From Lentisphaerae bacterium GWF2_57_35 (lineage in GTDB: Bacteria; Verrucomicrobiota; Kiritimatiellia; CAIQIC01; GWF2-57-35), in NCBI GenBank assembly GCA_001804865.1, contig MHBK01000007.1, positions 1-42,186 on the forward strand: a stretch of DNA of 42,186 nt. Direction: 5' to 3'. The position numbers and the translations under genes are program-made. Each line of letters begins with the position of its first letter. Within the stretch, counting starts at the first letter, position 1. Shown here piece by piece: positions 25,924 to 33,174 of the stretch. A model generated the notes under the pieces. The model ran no database searches, was not told where the DNA came from, and saw nothing but the letters and a program-made list of their open reading frames with translations.

Positions 25924-26967
25924 TCACTCCAGCATCTTCGTAAGCACGGCGATCAATTGGTCCATCTGTTCGTCCGTGCCCATCGTGATCCGGAGATAGT
26001 CGGCGGTCGATTCCGCGGGGAAATACCGCACCAAAATCTTCTTTTCGCGGAGGCGTTTGAACAGGTCCGCGGCCGACATTTTCGGGGGTTTGACCCAGAG
26101 GAAATTGGTATCCGACGGGCAGACCTCGAAGTCCAGCCGGTCAAGGACGTCGCCGATGCGCGTGCGCGTGGCTTTGATTTTTTCCACGTTCGCCCGCATG
26201 TGCGCCTGGTCGAGAATGGCGGCCGCGGCGACTTCCTGCGCGAGGCGATCCACATTGTAGGAATCCTTGATCTTGTAAAAACCTTCGATCAAGGCCTCGG
26301 AGCCGACGACATAGCCCACCCGCAGGCCGGCCAGCGAATAGGCTTTCGAGAGCGTACGGCCAACAAGCACATTTTCCATCGAAAGCGCCAGATCGATGCA
26401 GTTGTAGCGCGCGAAGTCCGCGTAGGCCTCGTCGATCAGGACGACGCCCGGAAACTTTTTGCAGAACGCGTGAACGATTTCCTTGGGATATTGAATGCTG
26501 GTCGGAGCGTTCGGATTGGCCAAAAAGAACAACGACGCCCCGTAGTCCGCCGGCATGTTCCAGGTGAAATCGGGCCACAAACTGACGGGACTGCCGATCA
26601 CCCCGGCGATCTCGGCCAGCACGGGATACAACGAATAGGACGGCTCAAAAAAACCGACCGAACCGGTCTGTTCCACAAAGGCCCGAACGCACAGCGCGAG
26701 CACTTCATCCGAGCCGTTGCCCACAAAAATCTGTTCCGGGCGGCACTTGTGAATGTGCGCCAGGGCTTCCCGCAGCTTCGAACAAACCGGGTCCGGATAA
26801 AGCCGCAGGCTATCGAGCGATAAGCCCGACAGTAGTTTGGCTATGGCCGGCGAGGGAGGATAGGCATTCTCGTTGGTGTTGAGCTTGATGAAGCCGCCTT
26901 CCTTGGGCTGTTCGCCCGGCTGGTAGCTCTTCAAATTTTGTACATTTCGCCGCAAATACTTGCTCAT
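25924..26967 (-). CDS. hisC: Histidinol-phosphate aminotransferase
   Basis: PLP enzyme (fold type I) that transfers an amino group from glutamate to imidazole acetol phosphate. The 347 aa have KLNTNENAYPPSP at the start, FVGNGSDEVLALC, the Asp of DEAYADFAR, and the PLP lysine in LSKAYSLAGLRVGY, followed by the phosphate-binding Arg region near the C terminus (YLRITMGT). The ATG overlaps the hisD stop (ATGA). Its 3' end abuts a palindromic element. Confidence 0.96.
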   Translation of the reverse strand: MSKYLRRNVQNLKSYQPGEQPKEGGFIKLNTNENAYPPSPAIAKLLSGLSLDSLRLYPDPVCSKLREALAHIHKCRPEQIFVGNGSDEVLALCVRAFVEQTGSVGFFEPSYSLYPVLAEIAGVIGSPVSLWPDFTWNMPADYGASLFFLANPNAPTSIQYPKEIVHAFCKKFPGVVLIDEAYADFARYNCIDLALSMENVLVGRTLSKAYSLAGLRVGYVVGSEALIEGFYKIKDSYNVDRLAQEVAAAAILDQAHMRANVEKIKATRTRIGDVLDRLDFEVCPSDTNFLWVKPPKMSAADLFKRLREKKILVRYFPAESTADYLRITMGTDEQMDQLIAVLTKMLE

Positions 26968-28283
26968 ATGGCCTCAAACCGCACTTTTGCCGAACGCGTG
27001 TGCGCGTCCAACTGCTCCACGCGTCCGAAGGTTTCAATAATCGGAAGCACGTCGATCAAATCCGCCCGCGTCAAGGAGATGACGCTCGTCCGCTTCCGAA
27101 ACGCTTCAACCGTCAACCCTGAGAATATCGCCGCTTTTCCCCCCGTTGGCAACACGTGGCTCGGACCGGCGGCAAAATCGCCGGCGCATTCGGGCGTCCA
27201 GGGACCGACAAATACCGCGCCGGCGGACTTCACTTTGCGCACCCAGCGCCGGGGTTCCTTGGTTTGGATTTCCATGTGCTCTGGGGCAAAAAGATTGCAT
27301 AAATCCATGCCCATATCCAGGTTATCAACAACCGCGATCAAGGTGCCGTTCCGCAAGACCACCTCAATAGCCTCCCGGCGGCTCAGGGTGGCCGACTGAA
27401 TGACCAATTGATCGCGGACGGCTTCCGCCAGCTTCATGTAGGGCGTTACTAAAATCGCTTTTTCGTGGCCGGTACCGTGTTCCGCCTGGGACAACATATC
27501 CGCGGCCACATGCACCGGCGAGGCGCTGTCGTCCGCCAGGATGGCTATTTCGCTCGGCCCCGCCACGAGATCGAGATCCACTTCGCCGTAGACCAATCGC
27601 TTGGCGGCCGTGACATAGGGCCCGCCCGGACCGACGATCTTCTGCACCTTGCGAATCGTCTTGGTGCCGTATGCCATGGCGCCGATCGCCTGGATGCCGC
27701 CGACGCGGTAAATCTCCGTAGCGCCGGCAACTTCCAACGCGTAAAGCAGGTAGGGATTGACGAGCCCGCTTTTATCGCAGGGCGTGCAGGCGACAATCTC
27801 CGGAACGCCGGCCACCTTGGCCAAAGCGACCGTCATCAAGGCCGTCGAGGCCAGCGGCGCGGCGCCGGCGGGGATATAAGCGCCGACCCGGTCCAACGGC
27901 AGAAATTGCTCTCCGAGCACGCCGCCCTTGGGCGTGGCGATGGTCCAGTCCTTGCGCATGCCGGCCTTGCCGAAACGGGCGATGCGATTGTGCACCTCCG
28001 AGGCGGAGCGCTTGAACACCATGTCCACTTCCCCGGCGGCGGCGGTGCGCTCCTCGCGCGTCACGACAAACTTGGCGGCCGTCAGGGCGGCGCCGTCGAA
28101 TTTCTTCGCGTACTGGGCCACGGCTTGGTCGCCGCGCTGCCGGATGTCTTCCAACACTTCGCGGGCGATCCTTTCGGCTTCCGGATCGAAGGCGGGACGG
28201 TTCAAAAAGGCATCCACCACTTCGCTTTCGCGATGCGGGGACCATTTTGCAATTCGAATGCTTTCCGCAAGAGTCGTATTCAT
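26964..28283 (-). CDS. hisD: Histidinol dehydrogenase
   Basis: Zinc enzyme that performs the last two oxidations of histidine synthesis with NAD. The 439 aa match the family length. Visible motifs are IPAGAAPLASTALM, GPGGPYVTAAKRLVYG, the catalytic region DMLSQAEHGTGHEKA, and the zinc-binding stretch APEHMEIQT with GDFAAGPSHVLPT. The start has AAGGA eight bases upstream. It lies 35 bp after the zinc-ribbon gene on the same strand, so the Exb-type cluster and hisDC may form one long transcript. Confidence 0.97.
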   Translation of the reverse strand: MNTTLAESIRIAKWSPHRESEVVDAFLNRPAFDPEAERIAREVLEDIRQRGDQAVAQYAKKFDGAALTAAKFVVTREERTAAAGEVDMVFKRSASEVHNRIARFGKAGMRKDWTIATPKGGVLGEQFLPLDRVGAYIPAGAAPLASTALMTVALAKVAGVPEIVACTPCDKSGLVNPYLLYALEVAGATEIYRVGGIQAIGAMAYGTKTIRKVQKIVGPGGPYVTAAKRLVYGEVDLDLVAGPSEIAILADDSASPVHVAADMLSQAEHGTGHEKAILVTPYMKLAEAVRDQLVIQSATLSRREAIEVVLRNGTLIAVVDNLDMGMDLCNLFAPEHMEIQTKEPRRWVRKVKSAGAVFVGPWTPECAGDFAAGPSHVLPTGGKAAIFSGLTVEAFRKRTSVISLTRADLIDVLPIIETFGRVEQLDAHTRSAKVRFEAI

Positions 28284-28318
28284 AGTATCCTTGTAAACTG
28301 TCGGGGAGGCTGCAGCCC

Positions 28319-28558
28319 TTACCGTTTTACCGCTTCATTCATGATGCCGCACCGATTGCATCGCGCCAGCGGCACATCGCGATCGTCCACATACACATGC
28401 CCGCATCCGGAACAGCGATAGATGTTCTGGCCGGTTAACGAAGCCTTCGTCCCTCCAAATTTGTGGGAATAATATAACCCGCAAATCGTCAAGACCACAA
28501 GATTCAACACGAGGGGCAGCAGGTAATACTCGGGAAGCGGAAGCTGAAGGGGCGTCAT
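28319..28558 (-). CDS. Membrane-anchored zinc-ribbon protein, 79 aa
   Basis: The ATG at 28558 overlaps the stop of the upstream gene (ATGA), which fixes the start; the frame is open further but would cover that gene. One membrane helix (about 10-31) is followed by a zinc ribbon with two CxxC pairs (YRCSGCGHVY and ARCNRCGIMN). Function is unknown. It is the last of four overlapping genes beginning with exbB, so it may belong to that system. A second membrane zinc ribbon of different layout lies beside the ftsB-like gene at 6499. Confidence 0.8.
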   Translation of the reverse strand: MTPLQLPLPEYYLLPLVLNLVVLTICGLYYSHKFGGTKASLTGQNIYRCSGCGHVYVDDRDVPLARCNRCGIMNEAVKR

Positions 28559-29400
28559 GGCGCACCTCCCTGCGCCAGCGGTCGGGGCGCGGCGCCGGCG
28601 TAGCGCAAGACGACGCATCCCCGCCGGCCTTCGCCCGGCTCCAGCAAGCGGATTTCCGAGAGCTTGCGGAGAATGAAACGGTTGATGCCTTTGTACGGCG
28701 TCGGAGGGTCCATCACCGCATGGGTCAGCACGCCGTGACGGTTGAACTCGACATAAACCGTCGTCTCCCAGGCCTGCTCGCCTTCCAGCAGGAGCGGGCG
28801 CGTCGTGTCCAGATTTTCGAACTGGGCGCCCTCCAAACCGCCGGTCCATGCGATGGACAGGGCATGTCGTCCGCCCCGCGCCGAGGGAAACACCGGCGCT
28901 TGAGGGGTCGTGAGCACCAGCCCCGTCAGAACGTTGAGCGCGGCGTCGGGCAGGGTTCGAACCATGCGGATGGCCGAGCCTGTAGCCGCAGCCGACGTTC
29001 GATCGACATAAAAATGAGTGCGCAAGGGCATCGCCAGCGGCGGCCGCACGCCGATTTCGTCGCTCATGACGGACTGACTGAAGCCCACCGGACTGGACAG
29101 CGAAAAAAGATGCGGCGACCAGAGGACGCGCACATCCGCATCGCGGGCGTCCTGCGACGGCAGCGTCGGTTGAAACGGAATGTAGGAGACCAGGGGAAAC
29201 CGGGGCACGCGTTCGGTGATTTCTTCCGACGCGGGCTGAAGCAACAAACCCCAAGCCAAATGCCACAACGCCGCCAGCACCACGGCCAGCAGCCAAAAAC
29301 CCCACGAACTTTCCCGGCGGCCGTCGTCGTCGGACGGCCACAACCGAACCGGCGCCGAAGGAAGGGCAGGCGACGAATCCGCTTCGACGTCCATTCTCAA
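28555..29400 (-). CDS. TonB-like energy-transducer candidate, 281 aa
   Basis: One N-terminal membrane helix (about 33-54, WGFWLLAVVLAALWHLAWGLLL) is followed by a proline-containing periplasmic region. Near the end, TTVYVEFNRHGVLTHAVMD, then a helix (NRFILRKLSEIRL) and a final strand (GCVVLRY) resemble the beta-alpha-beta layout of TonB C-terminal domains. The place directly after exbB and exbD fits a TonB/TolA role: transmitting proton-driven motion to the outer membrane. The similarity is at the pattern level only. Both ends overlap neighbours by ATGA. Confidence 0.6.
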   Translation of the reverse strand: MRMDVEADSSPALPSAPVRLWPSDDDGRRESSWGFWLLAVVLAALWHLAWGLLLQPASEEITERVPRFPLVSYIPFQPTLPSQDARDADVRVLWSPHLFSLSSPVGFSQSVMSDEIGVRPPLAMPLRTHFYVDRTSAAATGSAIRMVRTLPDAALNVLTGLVLTTPQAPVFPSARGGRHALSIAWTGGLEGAQFENLDTTRPLLLEGEQAWETTVYVEFNRHGVLTHAVMDPPTPYKGINRFILRKLSEIRLLEPGEGRRGCVVLRYAGAAPRPLAQGGAP

Positions 29401-29867
29401 GGCCCACCTCCTCCAGAGGAGGACACTCTCGTCGCCAGCACCACTTTTTCGATCCCGGCGCTAACCGCTGCATTATAAACCTGCACCAGCGTATCGTTGA
29501 ACACCCGCCCATCGGCTTCCAGCAACAGGGTGGACTCGGGTCGTTCCTGCACCTCGCGGGCTAGAGCCTCGGACAGGCCATCCATGGACACGCGTTCGTC
29601 GCGAAAGAAAATCATGCCTTCCTGCGATACCGTCACCACCATGGAGCCGTAGGGCACGCCGGAATTGAAGGGCGAGGCCGGCAGATTCACGATAATGCCC
29701 GGCTGCAGGACGAACGGCGAATTCGCCATGAAAAACAGGAAAAGCAGCAGGCCGATATTGATCAGCGGAATGGCATCGAGAAACCCGGCGGCCAGCCGGT
29801 AATGGGACCTAAACCGCCGCCGCAGAAAGCTCGTCCGATAGGAACTGGGCTGGAGTTGATGTATCAT
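29397..29867 (-). CDS. exbD: ExbD/TolR-family protein
   Basis: Inner-membrane partner of ExbB in a proton-driven motor. The 156 aa have one helix (about 28-49) and a periplasmic domain with LPASPFNSG-like strands and a closing VQVYNAAVSAGIEKVVLAT, as in the family. At the position of the essential proton-carrying Asp (PLIDvvFLLLIFF in typical ExbD) this protein has Asn37 (IPLINIGLLLFLFFM); another Asp lies at 31. It overlaps exbB upstream and the TonB-like gene downstream by ATGA. Confidence 0.9.
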   Translation of the reverse strand: MIHQLQPSSYRTSFLRRRFRSHYRLAAGFLDAIPLINIGLLLFLFFMANSPFVLQPGIIVNLPASPFNSGVPYGSMVVTVSQEGMIFFRDERVSMDGLSEALAREVQERPESTLLLEADGRVFNDTLVQVYNAAVSAGIEKVVLATRVSSSGGGGP

Positions 29868-30496
29868 TCGCTACCCATGCTTTCGCGTCGCTGCAAGCCG
29901 GCCAAAAACGACATGATGTCGCCCGAGGACTTTTCCATGTCGAGCACGATGGATTCCACGCGCATGACCAGCAGATTGTATCCCGCATACGTCAGGATGG
30001 CGACCAGCAAGCCGGCCGCCGTGCAGATCAGCGCCTGCCATAGCCCGGCCATCAGGTCTCCCGACTGAATCAACGGGGCTTTCTGCTGGGCGGTCAGCAG
30101 CACGCGCATCATGCCCAACACCGTCCCCAGCAAGCCGATCAACGGCGCCAGCTTCGAGATGGTGGCCAGCAAGCCCAGGTTTTTCTCCAGGCGGGGAATC
30201 TCCACCAAGCCGGTTTCCTCGATGGAACGGCGGATGCGCTCCGGGTCCTCGTCGTGATGGAGAATTGCGGACCGGCACATGTGCGCCACGGGGCCCGGGG
30301 TTTCGTCGCAAAGGCTTACCGCCTCCACATAATTCCGCTGGCGGAGCACGTTATAGATGCCCTTCAAAAAATCGTCGGCCTTGATCTGGGCCCGGTGCAG
30401 ATTGAACAACCGCTCGAAAAAAATGACCACGGCGACGAAGCTGCACGCCAGGATCAACCACATGGTCGGCCCGCCTTTATCGATCAACTCGAACAT
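29864..30496 (-). CDS. exbB: ExbB/TolQ/MotA-family proton channel protein
   Basis: Channel subunit of an Exb/Tol-type motor, 210 aa with three helices (about 8-28, 108-132, 150-180). KLAPLIGLLGTVLGMM and the Thr-containing LWQALICTAAGLLVAI are the conserved pore-lining segments. The first gene of a four-gene overlapping set, it has a strong ribosome-binding site (AAAGGAGGA nine bases before the ATG). A large TPR protein gene lies 117 bp upstream on the same strand. Confidence 0.94.
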   Translation of the reverse strand: MFELIDKGGPTMWLILACSFVAVVIFFERLFNLHRAQIKADDFLKGIYNVLRQRNYVEAVSLCDETPGPVAHMCRSAILHHDEDPERIRRSIEETGLVEIPRLEKNLGLLATISKLAPLIGLLGTVLGMMRVLLTAQQKAPLIQSGDLMAGLWQALICTAAGLLVAILTYAGYNLLVMRVESIVLDMEKSSGDIMSFLAGLQRRESMGSE

Positions 30497-30579
30497 GAAA
30501 ATATCCTCCTTTTATAAATGGCTATGCCGGGTTTGCCGACAAGGCCTTGCGGTCTCGGCAAGCCCAACGACCCGGAAAT

Positions 30580-30603
30580 CCACGGCCTTACGGCCGCGGC
30601 TAC
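30580..30603 (-). repeat. GTAGCCGCG-type hairpin, copy b
   Basis: On the minus strand GTAGCCGCG-GCC-GTAA-GGC-CGTGG. It lies between the TPR gene stop and exbB, with another hairpin (GGGTTTGCCGA / TCGGCAAGCCC, about 30532-30564) beside it. The pair may weaken or process the transcript between the two genes. Confidence 0.78.
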
Positions 30604-30613
30604 AAAACGGTCT

Positions 30614-33142
30614 TCAAATCGCGCCCTCGTGATCCACCCGGAGCTTGTCGAGACGCTGCTGCGCCTCCGGGGCGGCCGGCACATCGGCATCGACCACGCG
30701 TTTGTAGATGTTAAAAGCGTCTTTCCACTTGCTTTCGATCTCGCACAAGCCCGCGGCCCCGAAAGCCGACCGGGTAAACCAAACCGAGCTGCCTACCGCA
30801 CCCTTGTCCTTTTCCTGCAAATACTTGTAAACCACATTCATGTAGTTTTCCAAGGCCTGGGAGTTTTGCCCGAGCTTCTCCCGGCAACGCCCGATCTTAT
30901 ACTCGGCCTGGAGCTTTAAGTCGAGACCGGCGGTCGGGCTGTCGCAGGTCATTCGATAGGATGTCAAAGCCTCGTCATAACGTTTGGGGTCGTCCTTGCC
31001 CAACGTGAACTGGCAGTCGCCTTTTCGGCCCCAGGCGGCATCGACCAAGCCGCTTCCGGGATACTTCGAAATGATCTCCTCAAAGGTCAGAATGGCGCCG
31101 GCGAACTGGCCGAGTTCGCTCAGCACATCCCCCTGCGCAAAACGCGTCTCGGGCAGGCGCGAGCTTTGCGGATAATCCCGCGTAAGGCGGTTGAAATATT
31201 CCATCGCGCGCAGGTATTCCTTTTGCGTGGCCGCGGCGCGCCCGGCCCAGAACAACGAGGCATCCGCCATCGGCGCCAGCGGAAAGGCGTTGCTCAACTC
31301 CGCAAAACGTTTTTCGGCTTCGTCGAAAAGCCCGCGGTTGTAGGCGTATTCGCCCAGCCAGAAAAGCACATCCGCCGCCCAAGGCGACCGCGGATAGCGC
31401 GTCAGGAATTGCTGACAGAGGTCCAGCGCTTCGGCGTCCCGGCCCTGAAGATACAGGCACCAGCCCCTCATATAGAAAGCTTGCTCGGCCAGCTCGTTGT
31501 CCGGGAACTCGTTCACGACGCGGATAAAATCGTTCAAGGCGTCCTGGAATTGCCCCAGACGGTAACGGATCAGGCCCAAGGCATGAACCGCGCGAGCCAG
31601 ATGCGGGCCCTTCGGGAAAGAAGACAGTATCCGCTGATATTTTTCCATGGCGGCTTCCCAATGGCCCGACTCCTCGTCGAGTTGCCCCATGCGAAGCAGC
31701 GCCTGCCCGGCCATCTCGGCATTGGCACGGGACGAGGCCACCTCTTCCAACAACCGTTCCGCCTCCACCGGCTGGCCCAGGCGCGCCGCGCATTCCGCGG
31801 TCTGATAGGTTGCCTGCGTTTTCAACGGACTGCTGGGAAACTCCGCCGCCACCTGCCGGTATTTGACTTCGGCCACCGTGTACTGCCGGTTGGCAAACAG
31901 GGAATCCGCCGCCTTCATCAACGCCTCGGCCCGCGCGTTGGAATCGGTCAAGGCGCCATAGGCTTTTTCGAAGGACGAGGCGGCCTCGGCGAAACGTCCG
32001 AGTCCCCACAGACTCCACCCCCGCCCCATCAACGCCTGGGCGGTGCCTTGCGTATCCGAAAAGGCCTCCAGGTAATGCTGAAATTCCACGACCGCTTGTT
32101 CGTAGAGTCCTTGCTCCAACAGAATCTGTGCGACGTCCAACTGGATTTGCGCCGTCTTGGGATCGGCCGACATGGCCATGACCGACTCCTTGAGGACGGC
32201 CAGGCCTTCTTCGGCCTGCCCGTTGCGAATCATGAGCTTGCCTCGGGCGATATTGCTTTGAAACCGCGCCTGGGGATCTTTGGTCGCTTCGATCCCTTTG
32301 GCCAGGGCCTCGATGGCCGCACTCAGATTGGTTTGGGCCTCGTAGACGCCGGCGAGCCGAAACCAAGCCTCCGAACGCAGAGACGGACGGAGCGTTTCCT
32401 GGGAGACCAGAGCCAGCAGGGTGTCGCGCGCCTGCTCCAGTTGTGCGTTATCCAGAAAGAGGCCGCCCAGCCAGAGACGGCCCTGATCGGCCGATTCGCT
32501 CTGAGGATGGACATTGATAAGGCGGACAAGAATCTTGCGGGCATCGTCCCAGCGCTTCAACCGAATCAACGTCGCCGCCCAATCGAGCATGTTTTCGCTG
32601 GCCTCCGGCAATTTCGGATGGGCCCGGTCGAACTGGTCGAAGGACATCAAAGCCAGATCGTACTGCTGCAAGTTCAGATAGCATCGCGCTTTCAAACGGG
32701 CCGAAGCCGTGTTGTGGGGGCTGTTGACGAGCTTCTGCGCATATAGGTTCAACAAGCTCAATGCATCGGCATACTGTCCCTGCTCATAAAAAGCGCGGGC
32801 TCCCAAAAACGCAAAATCGGCTTCATGGGGCGTATGCTCCGCCCACCGGCGGCGACGGCTGAGCAGGTTGATGACTTCGTCATACTCCTTTTCCTCAAAT
32901 AGCAAACGGGCCAACCAAACGGTGCCTTCCGCCTTTTCCTCCCGCGTATCCGCCTGGCGTAAGAACTCTTCGAATTGCTTGCGCGCCAAATCATACAGCC
33001 CGTCTTCCAGCGCCGCCTTGCCGGTGATCAGCAGCGACTCCTGCGACGCGACCGGCGGCGGATTGGAAACCGGCGCATCGGCCAGGCCCAGGCCTGCCGC
33101 CGCCAACCACCAACCGATAACGATAATACCCCTAATTTTCAT
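30614..33142 (-). CDS. Large secreted/periplasmic TPR-repeat protein
   Basis: The 842 aa start with a signal peptide (1-23, ending LGLADA) and then consist almost entirely of tetratricopeptide-type helix pairs. Repeated patterns such as ALMGRGWSLWGLGRFAEAASSFEKA and ALNDFIRVVNEFPDNELAEQAF (both shortened here: AEAASSFEKA, ALNDFIRVVNEFPDN) show the G-Y-x-x-A-x-x-F spacing, with P in the turn as in YbgF/BamD-like outer-membrane assembly proteins. Similar proteins act as scaffolds; the position before exbB/exbD suggests a periplasmic part of that motor system. The gene follows uvrA by 32 bp and may share its transcript. Confidence 0.88.
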   Translation of the reverse strand: MKIRGIIVIGWWLAAAGLGLADAPVSNPPPVASQESLLITGKAALEDGLYDLARKQFEEFLRQADTREEKAEGTVWLARLLFEEKEYDEVINLLSRRRRWAEHTPHEADFAFLGARAFYEQGQYADALSLLNLYAQKLVNSPHNTASARLKARCYLNLQQYDLALMSFDQFDRAHPKLPEASENMLDWAATLIRLKRWDDARKILVRLINVHPQSESADQGRLWLGGLFLDNAQLEQARDTLLALVSQETLRPSLRSEAWFRLAGVYEAQTNLSAAIEALAKGIEATKDPQARFQSNIARGKLMIRNGQAEEGLAVLKESVMAMSADPKTAQIQLDVAQILLEQGLYEQAVVEFQHYLEAFSDTQGTAQALMGRGWSLWGLGRFAEAASSFEKAYGALTDSNARAEALMKAADSLFANRQYTVAEVKYRQVAAEFPSSPLKTQATYQTAECAARLGQPVEAERLLEEVASSRANAEMAGQALLRMGQLDEESGHWEAAMEKYQRILSSFPKGPHLARAVHALGLIRYRLGQFQDALNDFIRVVNEFPDNELAEQAFYMRGWCLYLQGRDAEALDLCQQFLTRYPRSPWAADVLFWLGEYAYNRGLFDEAEKRFAELSNAFPLAPMADASLFWAGRAAATQKEYLRAMEYFNRLTRDYPQSSRLPETRFAQGDVLSELGQFAGAILTFEEIISKYPGSGLVDAAWGRKGDCQFTLGKDDPKRYDEALTSYRMTCDSPTAGLDLKLQAEYKIGRCREKLGQNSQALENYMNVVYKYLQEKDKGAVGSSVWFTRSAFGAAGLCEIESKWKDAFNIYKRVVDADVPAAPEAQQRLDKLRVDHEGAI

Positions 33143-33174
33143 GCAATTTTCCCGGGAATCCGCTTTCCGGCCCC

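Noticed and set aside
28319..29512. 397-codon reading of the zinc-ribbon frame
   Set aside because: The upstream two thirds cover the TonB-like gene in another frame and look like noise. The ATGA overlap fixes the real start at 28558.
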